DNA of 39,707 nucleotides from Flavobacteriaceae bacterium (GCA_030830005.1 JAURNV010000023.1:1-39707); one strand, 5' to 3'. Positions 18,234-26,785 are shown, numbered from the stretch's first letter. The notes: generated from the letters alone by a model not told the origin. Made by a program: numbers and translations.

Positions 18234-20111
18234 TTATTTTATCATCTCAAAACTACGCTTGATAAAAGCAGTAAGCTCTTCGCCTTTTAGCAGCGACTGT
18301 GACAAGCGTGCCAAATCCAACGATTGTTTTATAAGGCGTTCTTGTTTCTTTTGGGTTTTGGTTTCCAAGATCTGACTTACTAGCGGATGGTTTACGTTTA
18401 CCACCAACTGATACATGTCCGGAAAACCACCGCCAAACATACTGCCACCGCCGGTTTGCTGCATTTCTTTCATACGTCGCATAAACTCGGGTTGCGTAAT
18501 CATAAAAGGAGCAGCTTGGCTATCCATTGCTTCTAGCTGAACGGTATACTGTTCTTTAGGCACCACGGCTTCAATGAGCGGTTTAAGCGTTTCTTTTTGC
18601 TCTTCTGACAGTTTTGATAGTTGTGGTTCATCTTTAGAAATGAGCTTATCAATATGGTCTGCGTCTACACGAACAAATCCAAGTTTGTCGTCTTCTTGTT
18701 CTAATTTTTGCAACAAGTGACCTATAATAGGTGAGTCTAATAACAATACGGTATACCCTTTATCTTTTGCAGCCTGAATATAGGCATGCTGCTCCGCAAC
18801 ATTTGCAGCATATAATTGAATAAGTTTACCATCCTTGTCGGTTTGCGAATCTTTGGTTTGTTCCTTTAATTCATCAAGTGTTAGAAAAGCCCCGTCGGTT
18901 GTAGGGAAGAGGTTAAACTTCTTCGCCTTATCATAGAATTTTTCTTCTGAAAGCATGCCGTATTCAATCACCACTTTGATATCATTCCACTTTTGTTCAA
19001 GGTTTTCACGATCATTTTTAAAAATGGATTGAAGCTTGTCGGCAACTTTTTTAGTAATATAATTACTTATTTTTTTAACTGCGCCATCCGCTTGCAAGTA
19101 ACTTCTGGATACGTTTAACGGAATATCGGGGGAGTCAATAACCCCGCGCAACATGGTTAAAAATTCGGGAACAATTCCCTCTACGTTGTCAGTTACAAAC
19201 ACCTGATTTTGATAGAGTTGAATTCGGTCTTTCTGAATGTTTAACTCGTTGTTTAGTTTTGGAAAATACAAAATTCCAGTTAGTGCAAAGGGATAATCTA
19301 CGTTAAGGTGAATATGAAACAGCGGCTCTTCAAACTGCATGGGATACAACTCATGATAGAAAGATGTGTAATCTTCATTTTTAAGTTCAGTGGGTTTTTT
19401 AGTCCAAGCAGGATTGGGGTTGTTAATAATATTATCAACTGTTTCTTTAATTTCTTTTTTGTCATCACCTTCGCCCTCTTCGCGGGTTTCTTCGCGGGTG
19501 CCAAACTTGATGGGAATGGGCATAAACTTATTGTACTTTGTGAGCAATTCACGAATACGAGCTTCTTCCAAAAATTCGTCCGACTCGCTATCGATATAAA
19601 GAATAATTTCTGTACCGCGCTCTGTTTTGTCGTGTTCCACAAGGGTATATTCAGGTGAGCCGTCACACGTCCAATGCGCAGCAGGAGCGTCTTTGTGTGA
19701 TTTGGTAATAATCTCTACTTTTTCAGCAACCATAAAAGCGGAGTAAAACCCTAAGCCAAAATGACCAATAATGCCACTGTCTTTGGCACTGTCTTTATAT
19801 TGATTTAAAAATTCTTCGGCGCCAGAAAAAGCAACTTCATTTATATATTTATTTACTTCTTCAGCTGTCATCCCTAACCCTTGGTCAATTACATGAAGGG
19901 TTCTTTTTTCGTTATCAATTTTTATTTCAATCTGGGGATTGTTGTATTCCACAGTAGCCTCTCCGATATTGGAAAGATGCTTTAATTTTAAGGTAGCATC
20001 TGTAGCATTGGACACCAATTCACGTAAAAATATTTCGTGGTCGCTGTAGAGAAATTTTTTAATTAAAGGGAAGATGTTTTCAACAGCTACGTTAATTTTT
20101 CCTGAAGCCAT
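18234..20111 (-). CDS. htpG: molecular chaperone HtpG (Hsp90)
   Basis: ATP-dependent Hsp90 chaperone in the cytoplasm. I start at ATG 20111 (MASGKINVAVENIFPL), giving 625 aa, essentially the E. coli length; a longer frame would add an eleven-residue tail of no known counterpart. The GHKL ATPase domain shows the LRELVSNATDA (about 30-40), DQGLGMT and GHFGLGFYSAFMVA motifs. The middle domain carries the SRSYLQAD-type arginine motif and the C-terminal dimerisation domain follows. Upstream on the same strand lies a TGTCA direct repeat that could be regulatory; a clear TAnnTTTG box is not seen. Confidence 0.98.
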   Translation of the reverse strand: MASGKINVAVENIFPLIKKFLYSDHEIFLRELVSNATDATLKLKHLSNIGEATVEYNNPQIEIKIDNEKRTLHVIDQGLGMTAEEVNKYINEVAFSGAEEFLNQYKDSAKDSGIIGHFGLGFYSAFMVAEKVEIITKSHKDAPAAHWTCDGSPEYTLVEHDKTERGTEIILYIDSESDEFLEEARIRELLTKYNKFMPIPIKFGTREETREEGEGDDKKEIKETVDNIINNPNPAWTKKPTELKNEDYTSFYHELYPMQFEEPLFHIHLNVDYPFALTGILYFPKLNNELNIQKDRIQLYQNQVFVTDNVEGIVPEFLTMLRGVIDSPDIPLNVSRSYLQADGAVKKISNYITKKVADKLQSIFKNDRENLEQKWNDIKVVIEYGMLSEEKFYDKAKKFNLFPTTDGAFLTLDELKEQTKDSQTDKDGKLIQLYAANVAEQHAYIQAAKDKGYTVLLLDSPIIGHLLQKLEQEDDKLGFVRVDADHIDKLISKDEPQLSKLSEEQKETLKPLIEAVVPKEQYTVQLEAMDSQAAPFMITQPEFMRRMKEMQQTGGGSMFGGGFPDMYQLVVNVNHPLVSQILETKTQKKQERLIKQSLDLARLSQSLLKGEELTAFIKRSFEMIK

Positions 20112-20162
20112 AGTATATAATTTTCTTTTACTATTACAAAACAAATACCAAAGTCAATTAGC

Positions 20163-20175
20163 TGACAGGATGACA
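20163..20175 (-). promoter_or_regulatory. direct repeat upstream of htpG, possible operator
   Basis: On minus TGTCA-TCC-TGTCA: two identical pentamers with an 8-base period, 52 bases before the htpG start. Placement suits a regulator site for heat-shock control, but no protein can be named. Confidence 0.3.
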
Positions 20176-20197
20176 CTTTATGTATTTTGTTTAATAA

Positions 20198-20229
20198 TTT
20201 TGTTTTTTTGTTAAACAGTATTATATTTG
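20198..20229 (+). promoter_or_regulatory. promoter of candidate small RNA
   Basis: TTTTG (20198-20202) and TATATTTG (20222-20229) are separated by 19 bases, a full match to the Bacteroidota -33/-7 arrangement. No gene starts within 170 bases on this strand; a terminator comes first. Confidence 0.65.
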
Positions 20230-20234
20230 TGGAG

Positions 20235-20365
20235 TAGTCAGTGAACAAAATTTTTGGAGAGAATTGCTATGAAAACTCTACATTGATTACACTCCTTTTA
20301 TTGGTTTGTTTAATTTTGGTTAAGTTGTTCGAAGGTGCATCGTGGTTGTTGCACCTTCTTTTTTT
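20235..20365 (+). ncRNA. candidate small RNA, about 130 nt
   Basis: A strong promoter, then about 95 bases without a sizeable reading frame, then a good terminator (20331-20365), together 20198-20365. Inside, AACAAAATT (20244-20252) can pair with AATTTTGGTT (20312-20321, one bulged G) and GGAG (20256-20259) with CTCC (20292-20295), giving a rod with a large internal loop. That shape recalls 6S RNA, and a flavobacterial 6S-type RNA family is known, but I cannot show membership. The only reading frame is a five-codon MKTLH, preceded by GGAGAG, so a leader-peptide attenuator for the following fabH is an alternative. The start is estimated from the -7 box. Confidence 0.5.
20331..20365 (+). terminator. 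intrinsic terminator of the candidate small RNA
   Basis: Perfect 9-bp stem GAAGGTGCA / TGCACCTTC with a 10-base loop, followed by seven T. It lies before fabH and not behind any protein gene on this strand. Confidence 0.85.
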
Positions 20366-20375
20366 ATTGACAAGA

Positions 20376-20383
20376 TAATTTTG
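20376..20383 (+). promoter_or_regulatory. -7 promoter element before fabH
   Basis: TAATTTTG fits TAnnTTTG, 25 bases before the fabH ATG and 10 bases beyond the T run of the preceding terminator. The best TTG upstream is 24 bases away, longer than usual. Confidence 0.45.
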
Positions 20384-20408
20384 TTTCTTGTTGCTTTAAA
20401 AGTTCATT

Positions 20409-21416
20409 ATGTATAGTTCACGTATTGTAGGCTTGGGACATTTTGTTCCTGAAAATGTGGTCACCAACCATGATTTATCTAAATTAATGGATACAAATGA
20501 TGAATGGATAACGGAAAGAACCGGTATTAAGGAGCGTCGCTTGATACAAAAAGATTCTGGCGAGGGAACGACTTCTATGGCGGTTAAGGCTGCCGAAATG
20601 GCATTAGAGCGGTCAGGAGTTTCTCGTAATGAAATCGATCTTGTTATTTTTGCTACCCTTAGTCCTGACCTTTATTTTCCTGGTTCTGGAGTGTTACTTC
20701 AAGACCAAATGGGTTTAGGTACTTGCCCTGCTTTAGATATTCGAAATCAATGTTCGGGATTTGTTTACGGACTTTCAGTTGCTGATCAGTTTATCAAAAC
20801 CGGAATGTATAAAAATGTGCTTCTTGTAGGTTCTGAATACCACTCGGGAGGTATGGATTTTACCACACGTGGGCGTACCGTTTCTGTTATTTTTGGTGAT
20901 GGAGCTGGAGCTGCCGTACTCACTAGAGAAGAAGACACCACCTTAGGAATACAGTCAACACATTTGTATTCTGAAGGTAAATATGCGGAAGAACTCGCCA
21001 TTATTGGCCCAAGCACAAGGCGGTGGATACCTGAGATTGTTGCTGGTTATGATGAAGACGATATGCGCTATCATCCACATATGAATGGGCAATTGGTATT
21101 TAAAAATGCGGTGGTGCGATTTAGCGAAGTTATACATGAAGCTTTGCAGAAAAACGGAAAAAACACTTCAGATATTGATATGTTCATTCCGCATCAAGCA
21201 AACTTACGTATAGCTCAATTTGTTCAAAAGAAGTTCGGACTCCGCGATGATCAGGTATATAACAACATTATGCGTTATGGTAACACAACTGCGGCTTCAA
21301 TACCTATTGCGCTGTCAGAGGCGTGGGGAGAAGGGAAAATCAAGGAAAATGACACCGTTGTGTTAGCAGCTTTTGGCAGTGGATTTACTTGGGGTAGTGC
21401 CTTGATACATTGGTAA
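20409..21416 (+). CDS. fabH: 3-oxoacyl-ACP synthase III family protein
   Basis: KAS III condensing enzyme, which starts fatty acid synthesis by joining acyl-CoA and malonyl-ACP in the cytoplasm. The protein has 335 aa. The catalytic triad is visible: C115 in NQCSGFVYGL, H262 in FIPHQAN and N292 in YGNTTAASIP. The N-terminal DTNDEWITERTGIKERR signature and the GDGAGAAVL motif are also present. No acpP, plsX or rpmF neighbour is seen, so this may be a stand-alone or additional KAS III rather than the main FabH; substrate preference cannot be read. Its last 54 bases overlap the convergent symporter gene. Confidence 0.92.
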   Translation: MYSSRIVGLGHFVPENVVTNHDLSKLMDTNDEWITERTGIKERRLIQKDSGEGTTSMAVKAAEMALERSGVSRNEIDLVIFATLSPDLYFPGSGVLLQDQMGLGTCPALDIRNQCSGFVYGLSVADQFIKTGMYKNVLLVGSEYHSGGMDFTTRGRTVSVIFGDGAGAAVLTREEDTTLGIQSTHLYSEGKYAEELAIIGPSTRRWIPEIVAGYDEDDMRYHPHMNGQLVFKNAVVRFSEVIHEALQKNGKNTSDIDMFIPHQANLRIAQFVQKKFGLRDDQVYNNIMRYGNTTAASIPIALSEAWGEGKIKENDTVVLAAFGSGFTWGSALIHW

Positions 21417-22844
21417 TCCCAAACCCGAAACCCACAAGAATAGTATTGAGAGTCCTCCATTAAGTGCCAACACAAAAAACCCAAAGTCAAAGTTAAAATA
21501 CAACTTGCATTGCATCGCAATAAAGTAAGTAATTAGGGGTGTAGCAATACAAATTAGTGGAGCCCATTTGTCTCGAATTTGTCGTTTCGAAGAAATGCCC
21601 AAAAGAAACAACCCTAAAAGGGGTCCGTAGGTGTATCCTGCAAAAAGAAGCAATTGTTCAATTACGCTTTGATTTTTAATTAAGTAATAGAAAAGTACCA
21701 TGCATAGCCAAAGCAGAAACGCCATAAATCGATGCATCTGTTTGCGCTGTTTAATCCCTTTTCTTTCCTCTTTTATACCCCACAAATCAATACTTGCACT
21801 AGTTGCTAGTGAGGTCATTGAACTGTCAGCACTGCTAAATGCAGCTGCAATAAGCCCAAATACAAATACATATGCCAAAATAACACTCAACCCTGATTGT
21901 GTAGCCACTGAAGGAAATAAATTATCTCCTGATGCAGCTATTCCATTACTTTGGGCAAAAGCCACCAACAAAACGCCTAAGGCTAAAAATAAAAAGGTTA
22001 CAAAGACTAAAGCTATAGTAAACCAAAACATGTTTTTTTGTGCATCTTTTAAGGACCTACATGTTAAATTTTTCTGCATCATTTCTTGATCAAGGCCTGT
22101 CATGGCAAATGCAATAAGTGCACCTGAAAAAAACTGCTTTACAAAGTGTTGACTGCTGTTCCAATCTTCCCAAAAAAACACTTTTGTTGTGGGTTGATCA
22201 CGCCACCACTCCCACCAAGACTGTGTGCTTAAGCCAAGCTCATGATATAACACATAAACAGCAACAAAAAGACAAATAAGCATACAAATTGTTTGTATGG
22301 TGTCTGTATAAATAATGGTTTTAATCCCTGTTTTATAGGTATAACTCCACATCCCTAAAATAGCAACGGCTGCACTTAGCCAGAAAGGTATGTTGAGCGC
22401 ATCTAGAGCAATCAAGTGCATAACTTTTAAAACTAAAAAAAGCCTAAAACTTGTACCTGTGAGACGTGATAATATAAAAAAAGAGGCTCCAGTTTTGTAA
22501 GCATACTTACCAAAACGATGAAGCAAATAGGTATATATAGTTACTACCTTCCATTTATAATAGAGGGGTAGTAAAAAAAGGGCAATGAATACATACCCCA
22601 ACGCATACCCCAATACCATTTGCGCGTAACTGAGTTGTGTGTCAGCAACCCAACCTGGAACCGAAACAAATGTGAGTCCCGAAAGGGAAGCTCCTATCAT
22701 TCCAAATGCTACCAAATACCAGGGGGCATTTTTGTTGGCTGTAAAAAACATAGCATTGCTATTGCTTTTTCCCACAAAACGAGAAACAGTGAATAACACA
22801 CTAATATAAAGAAAGAGGCAAAGTGCTAACACTTGTGCGGTCAT
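21363..22844 (-). CDS. sodium:solute symporter (SSS family)
   Basis: A 493-aa inner-membrane transporter with about 13 hydrophobic helices, of the SSS/SLC5 family (LeuT fold). Typical stretches: GASLSGLTFVSVPGW (about 51-65), YRLLHRFG-like IYTYLLHRFGKYAYK, TGLDQEMMQKNLTC, and the sodium-site helix FGLIAAAFSSADSSMTSLATS. The solute cannot be told; relatives move sugars, sialic acid or other organic solutes. The C-terminus (PMYQGTTPSKSTAKSC) is encoded by bases that also encode the end of fabH on the other strand. Transcribed away from recR, with which it shares a 58-base divergent intergenic region. Confidence 0.93.
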   Translation of the reverse strand: MTAQVLALCLFLYISVLFTVSRFVGKSNSNAMFFTANKNAPWYLVAFGMIGASLSGLTFVSVPGWVADTQLSYAQMVLGYALGYVFIALFLLPLYYKWKVVTIYTYLLHRFGKYAYKTGASFFILSRLTGTSFRLFLVLKVMHLIALDALNIPFWLSAAVAILGMWSYTYKTGIKTIIYTDTIQTICMLICLFVAVYVLYHELGLSTQSWWEWWRDQPTTKVFFWEDWNSSQHFVKQFFSGALIAFAMTGLDQEMMQKNLTCRSLKDAQKNMFWFTIALVFVTFLFLALGVLLVAFAQSNGIAASGDNLFPSVATQSGLSVILAYVFVFGLIAAAFSSADSSMTSLATSASIDLWGIKEERKGIKQRKQMHRFMAFLLWLCMVLFYYLIKNQSVIEQLLLFAGYTYGPLLGLFLLGISSKRQIRDKWAPLICIATPLITYFIAMQCKLYFNFDFGFFVLALNGGLSILFLWVSGLGLPMYQGTTPSKSTAKSC

Positions 22845-22891
22845 GTATTTTTTTGGTAAAGATAGCAGATGTTCCTTTTAGTGAAATAGTG

Positions 22892-22899
22892 TATTTTTG
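22892..22899 (+). promoter_or_regulatory. -7 promoter element of recR
   Basis: TATTTTTG, an exact TAnnTTTG match, ends three bases before the recR ATG. The predicted transcript start coincides with the start codon. Confidence 0.5.
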
Positions 22900-22902
22900 G
22901 GC

Positions 22903-23520
22903 ATGGATTTTCCGTCGTCATTACTGCAGAAAGCAGTTGAAGAAATTGCACAACTTCCAGGGATTGGTCGACGGTCTGCGCTTAGGCTGGTTTTACATCT
23001 TCTGCGCCAACCCAAAGATTTTAGTGAGCGTCTTTCTAGTGCCATTACAACATTACGTCAACAAATACGTTATTGTAGTACATGTCACAATATTTCAGAC
23101 ACTGAGGTATGTAGTATATGTGTCAATCCACTTCGAGATGATAATATTATTTGTGTGGTTGAAGACGTGAGAGATGTTATGGCAATAGAAGCAACAGGAC
23201 AGTTTAAAGGACGCTACCATGTATTGGGAGGTAAAATTGCTCCAATGGAGGGAATTGGCCCCCAACAGTTGACTATAGATGAACTTGTTCATCGTGTAGA
23301 GCAAGGAGGTGTAAAAGAAATCATTTTTGCTCTTGGAAGCACGATGGAGGGCGATACTACTAATTACTATATTCACAAAAAACTTAGTCAATTTGCTCTA
23401 ATATTTTCTGCCATTTCGCGTGGCATTGGTGTTGGGGATGAGCTCGAGTATGCTGATGAATTAACCCTTGGCCGCAGCATTAGCCAGCGCATTCCTTTTG
23501 AAACTTCAATGAAAAGTTAG
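22903..23520 (+). CDS. recR: recombination protein RecR
   Basis: Works with RecO (and RecF) to load RecA on single-stranded DNA gaps. I start at ATG 22903 ([14 protein letters not shown], 205 aa); a TTG two codons upstream belongs to the -7 box. Order of parts: helix-hairpin-helix [12 protein letters not shown] (about 17-28), a four-cysteine zinc finger (YCSTC...VCSIC, about 56-72), a Toprim domain beginning [14 protein letters not shown] and the C-terminal [17 protein letters not shown] glycosyltransferase gene follows after three bases. Confidence 0.97.
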   Translation: MDFPSSLLQKAVEEIAQLPGIGRRSALRLVLHLLRQPKDFSERLSSAITTLRQQIRYCSTCHNISDTEVCSICVNPLRDDNIICVVEDVRDVMAIEATGQFKGRYHVLGGKIAPMEGIGPQQLTIDELVHRVEQGGVKEIIFALGSTMEGDTTNYYIHKKLSQFALIFSAISRGIGVGDELEYADELTLGRSISQRIPFETSMKS

Positions 23521-23523
23521 CAT

Positions 23524-24663
23524 ATGAAGCTTTCTGTAGTAATTCTAAACTATAATGTAAAGTACTTCATTGATTTGTGTTTGCAAAGCGTAATGGCAGC
23601 AATAAAAGACGTTGACGCAGAAATCATTGTGATTGACAATGCCTCTGTAGACGGGAGCGTAGCATGGATAAAAACACAATTTCCACAGGTCAAACTCATT
23701 GAAAACAAAGAAAATGTTGGCTTTCCTAAGGGGAATAACATAGGGGTAGCTCAGGCCAAAGGGGAATATCTTTGTATTTTGAACCCCGATACTATTGTTG
23801 CTGAAAATACATTTAGCGATGCCCTGAGTTTTATGGAGCATAACAAACAATACTCGATCATGGGACCCAAACTTATTGATGGGTCTGGACGCTTTTTAAA
23901 AGAATCCAAACGAGGGGTGCCTACTCCTTGGGTTGCATTTACCAAAGTAACAGGCTTGTATAAGATAGATTCTCACCTATTTGGAAAATACTATAATCAT
24001 AAATTACCTCCTCACGAGCCTGGCAAAACTGAGATTTTAGTGGGTGCCTTTATGTTGATGAAAGCATCACATTATCGTGAACTTAACGGATTTGATGAAG
24101 ATTGTTTTATGTATTCCGATGACATTGATTTGAGTTATCGTTCGCTTCAATTGGGAAAATCTAATTTTTATAACCCCAACATTAATGTGATTCATTTTAA
24201 AGGAGAAAGCACCCCTAAAGATTTTGCTTACCAAATGATGTTTCGCGAGGCAATGAACTATTTCTTTGCCAAGCATTTTCACGTGTCTAAATGGGTTAAA
24301 ATTTGGATTAAACTTGCCACCAATGCGTTTAGCTTTTTAAAGCGTATTAGAGGATCTCGAATAGCGAAGAAGCGTATACAACCCAATTGCTATTGGCTTA
24401 TTTCAAAGGATTTGGACTTAGAAATAGGGGTTAATAAAAATATTCCATTTAAGCATACTTCCAACTTGAAGGGTGTGCTAAAACGTAAAAACACGCGCAC
24501 CGAACTTATTTTTGACCCAGACACGATTTCTTTTTCCGAATGTATCGCCTTTATGAATACGAACAAGAACACGTTTTATTACAAATTTTTGAGTTCTGAT
24601 AAAAGCCACGCTATTGGAAGTAATTCAAGTAACACCAAAGGAGAAGTGCTCGTAATGACATAG
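23524..24663 (+). CDS. family 2 glycosyltransferase with C-terminal extension
   Basis: A 379-aa glycosyltransferase of family GT2 (GT-A fold), probably adding a sugar to a cell-surface polysaccharide or lipid intermediate at the inner face of the membrane. Seen: LSVVILNYNVKYF (3-15), the IDNASVDGS nucleotide-sugar loop (about 37-45), NVGFPKGNNIG, and the metal-binding LNPDT in place of DxD; MYSDDIDLSYR is the acceptor-side motif typical of rhamnosyltransferase-like members. After about residue 285 comes a 95-residue extension without a GT motif, ending HAIGSNSSNTKGEVL. It follows recR by three bases and has no polysaccharide cluster around it. Confidence 0.9.
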   Translation: MKLSVVILNYNVKYFIDLCLQSVMAAIKDVDAEIIVIDNASVDGSVAWIKTQFPQVKLIENKENVGFPKGNNIGVAQAKGEYLCILNPDTIVAENTFSDALSFMEHNKQYSIMGPKLIDGSGRFLKESKRGVPTPWVAFTKVTGLYKIDSHLFGKYYNHKLPPHEPGKTEILVGAFMLMKASHYRELNGFDEDCFMYSDDIDLSYRSLQLGKSNFYNPNINVIHFKGESTPKDFAYQMMFREAMNYFFAKHFHVSKWVKIWIKLATNAFSFLKRIRGSRIAKKRIQPNCYWLISKDLDLEIGVNKNIPFKHTSNLKGVLKRKNTRTELIFDPDTISFSECIAFMNTNKNTFYYKFLSSDKSHAIGSNSSNTKGEVLVMT

Positions 24664-24683
24664 CGCAAGCCATGATTTATTCG

Positions 24684-24691
24684 TACTTTTG
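24684..24691 (+). promoter_or_regulatory. -7 promoter element before the E2 gene
   Basis: TACTTTTG, exact TAnnTTTG match, 13 bases before the ATG at 24705. Confidence 0.5.
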
Positions 24692-24704
24692 AAAAAAAAT
24701 TTGA

Positions 24705-26009
24705 ATGCCGATTTACCAGCTTGTATTGCCCGCTATGGGCGAAAGTGTTACTGAAGCTACTATTACTCAATGGTTAAAAAAAGAAGGGGATACTGTCGCA
24801 GCAGATGAGGCTGTCGTTGAGGTAGCTACAGATAAAGTTGATTCGGAAGTAGCTAGTGAATACAGCGGAGTCATAAAGGAAATTTTATATCCTGTAAATG
24901 CTGTAGTAACTGTTGATCAACCCCTTGTACTCATCGAAACAGATACTGAGGTTAAACAGGAAGCACCAGTTTCTAAAACACCTAACCCTAAAGAAGACCT
25001 TTCAAAGCATAATGAATTAGAAATCCCAGAGAAGTATGTGCAACAAGCACAGGAACTGGTAGCCCCTTTGACCGAACATAGTGCTGAAAATAAGCAGTTT
25101 TATTCTCCATTGGTTAAAAATATTGCCAAACAAGAACAGATTTCAGAAGCTGAGTTAGCAACCATTTTAGGGACAGGAAAAGACGGAAGGGTAACCAAAA
25201 GCGATATTTTGACCTATGTCAAAAAAAGCGCTACACAATCTATTGCTATGCCAAAACCTGTGACACCCATATCAAATCCAACGCCAATTCCACGAGGCGT
25301 AGAAGATGCAGTTGTTCCGATGACACGAATGGAGCAGATGATTTCTGAGCATATGACACGAAGTCTTCAAACAGCGGCTCACGTGCAGTCGTTTATTGAA
25401 ATTGACGTGACCAAACTGTGGAACTGGCGCGAAAGGGTAAAACAAGATTTTTTAAACCAACACGGCGTTAAACTTACGTTTACCCCAATTTTTTTGCAGC
25501 TTATAGCACAAATTTTACCTGAATTTCCACTATTGAATAGTACGGTAGACGGAACAAATATCATCAAGAAAAAAGATATTAATTTGGGAATGGCTACTGC
25601 GCTTCCCGATGGAAACTTGATTGTCCCTGTTATTAAACGCGCCAATTCGCTTAACCTTGTTGGACTTGCTTTGAAAGTACATGAGTTGGCTTCAAATGCG
25701 AGAAAAAATTCGTTAAATCCAGACGATGTTCGAGAAGGTACTTACACGGTAACGAACGTGGGTATGTTTGGCAGTCTTACTGGAACCCCCATTATAAATC
25801 AACCCCAAGTTGCAATTCTAGCCCTTGGCGCTATCCGAAAAGTACCTGCGGTTTTGGAAACCGAACATGGCGATGTGATTGCTGTGCGTCAGCAAATGGT
25901 GGTTTCTCACAGCTATGACCACCGTATTGTCAATGGCGCTATGGGAGGTATGTTTTTACTTCGTCTTAAAGAGCGTATCGAAAATTGGGACACTAAACAA
26001 ACCTTTTAA
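24705..26009 (+). CDS. 2-oxo acid dehydrogenase E2, dihydrolipoamide acyltransferase
   Basis: Core acyltransferase of a 2-oxo acid dehydrogenase complex. The protein has 434 aa. One N-terminal lipoyl domain (1-80) carries the lipoylated K44 in ATDKVDSE; a linker leads to a peripheral subunit-binding domain (about 140-180, SPLVKNIAKQEQ...GKDGRVTKSDIL), then a short Pro-rich linker and the catalytic domain. The active site reads SYDHRIVNG: H406 is present, but the aspartate of the usual HxxxDG is asparagine. The catalytic domain resembles the branched-chain type more than pyruvate or oxoglutarate E2, but no E1 or E3 gene is adjacent, so the complex cannot be fixed. Confidence 0.92.
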   Translation: MPIYQLVLPAMGESVTEATITQWLKKEGDTVAADEAVVEVATDKVDSEVASEYSGVIKEILYPVNAVVTVDQPLVLIETDTEVKQEAPVSKTPNPKEDLSKHNELEIPEKYVQQAQELVAPLTEHSAENKQFYSPLVKNIAKQEQISEAELATILGTGKDGRVTKSDILTYVKKSATQSIAMPKPVTPISNPTPIPRGVEDAVVPMTRMEQMISEHMTRSLQTAAHVQSFIEIDVTKLWNWRERVKQDFLNQHGVKLTFTPIFLQLIAQILPEFPLLNSTVDGTNIIKKKDINLGMATALPDGNLIVPVIKRANSLNLVGLALKVHELASNARKNSLNPDDVREGTYTVTNVGMFGSLTGTPIINQPQVAILALGAIRKVPAVLETEHGDVIAVRQQMVVSHSYDHRIVNGAMGGMFLLRLKERIENWDTKQTF

Positions 26010-26011
26010 CC

Positions 26012-26785
26012 ATGGAGCTTTCATTATCACGCCCTATTTGTTTTTTTGATTTGGAAACCACAGGAGTAAATGTGGCAAAAGATCGTGTCGTTGAAATTTC
26101 TATTTTAAAGGTCTTTCCTAACGGTAACAAAGAGTCAAAAACTTGGCTTGTTAACCCCGAAATGCCTATCCCACCCGAAACTACTGCAGTACACGGCATT
26201 ACTGATGAAAAAGTTGCAAACGAACCTACTTTTAAACAGTTGAGCAATACAATTTATGGGATGATTAAAGGAGCTGATTTGGCAGGCTTTAATTCCGATA
26301 GATTCGACATCCCGCTTCTTGCAGAAGAAATGTTGCGTGCTGGGATTGATGTTGATTTTAAAAAGAACCTCACTGTTGACGTACAAACCATTTTTCATAA
26401 GATGGAAAAGCGAAATTTGAGTGCTGCCTATAATTTCTATTGCGGAAAAGAGTTAGAAAATGCCCATAGTGCCGAGGCAGATACTACAGCAACCTATGAG
26501 GTGCTAAAGGCGCAAATTGAAAAATATGACGATTTAGAAAACGATGTTGCTCAGCTTAGTGCTTTTTCTACGCGCCGTAAAAGTGTAGATTTTGCAGGTT
26601 TCATTTTAGTAGATGCCGATGGTGACCCATCGTTTGGCTTTGGAAAACACAAAGGCAAAAAGGTAGTTGATGTTCTTCAGCATGAGCCCGGTTATTTTAG
26701 TTGGTTGTTAGATGCCGATTTTCCGTTATATACCAAAAAAGTTCTTACAGCCATTCGGCTAGAAACTCTTAACAGTACTTCATGA
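26012..26785 (+). CDS. DnaQ-type 3'-5' exonuclease with C-terminal FGKHKGK domain
   Basis: A 257-aa DEDDh exonuclease related to DNA polymerase III epsilon. ExoI holds D13 and E15 (FFDLETTG), ExoII is in LAGFNSDRFDIPLL and ExoIII in AHSAEADTTATYEVL. A second small domain from about 205 reads FGFGKHKGKKVVDVL...YFSWLLD, as in DUF3820-like modules that follow some exonucleases. It probably acts in repair or nucleic acid processing rather than as the replicative proofreader, since it is stand-alone. It starts two bases after the E2 stop, and its last four bases overlap the next start (ATGA). Confidence 0.9.
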   Translation: MELSLSRPICFFDLETTGVNVAKDRVVEISILKVFPNGNKESKTWLVNPEMPIPPETTAVHGITDEKVANEPTFKQLSNTIYGMIKGADLAGFNSDRFDIPLLAEEMLRAGIDVDFKKNLTVDVQTIFHKMEKRNLSAAYNFYCGKELENAHSAEADTTATYEVLKAQIEKYDDLENDVAQLSAFSTRRKSVDFAGFILVDADGDPSFGFGKHKGKKVVDVLQHEPGYFSWLLDADFPLYTKKVLTAIRLETLNSTS

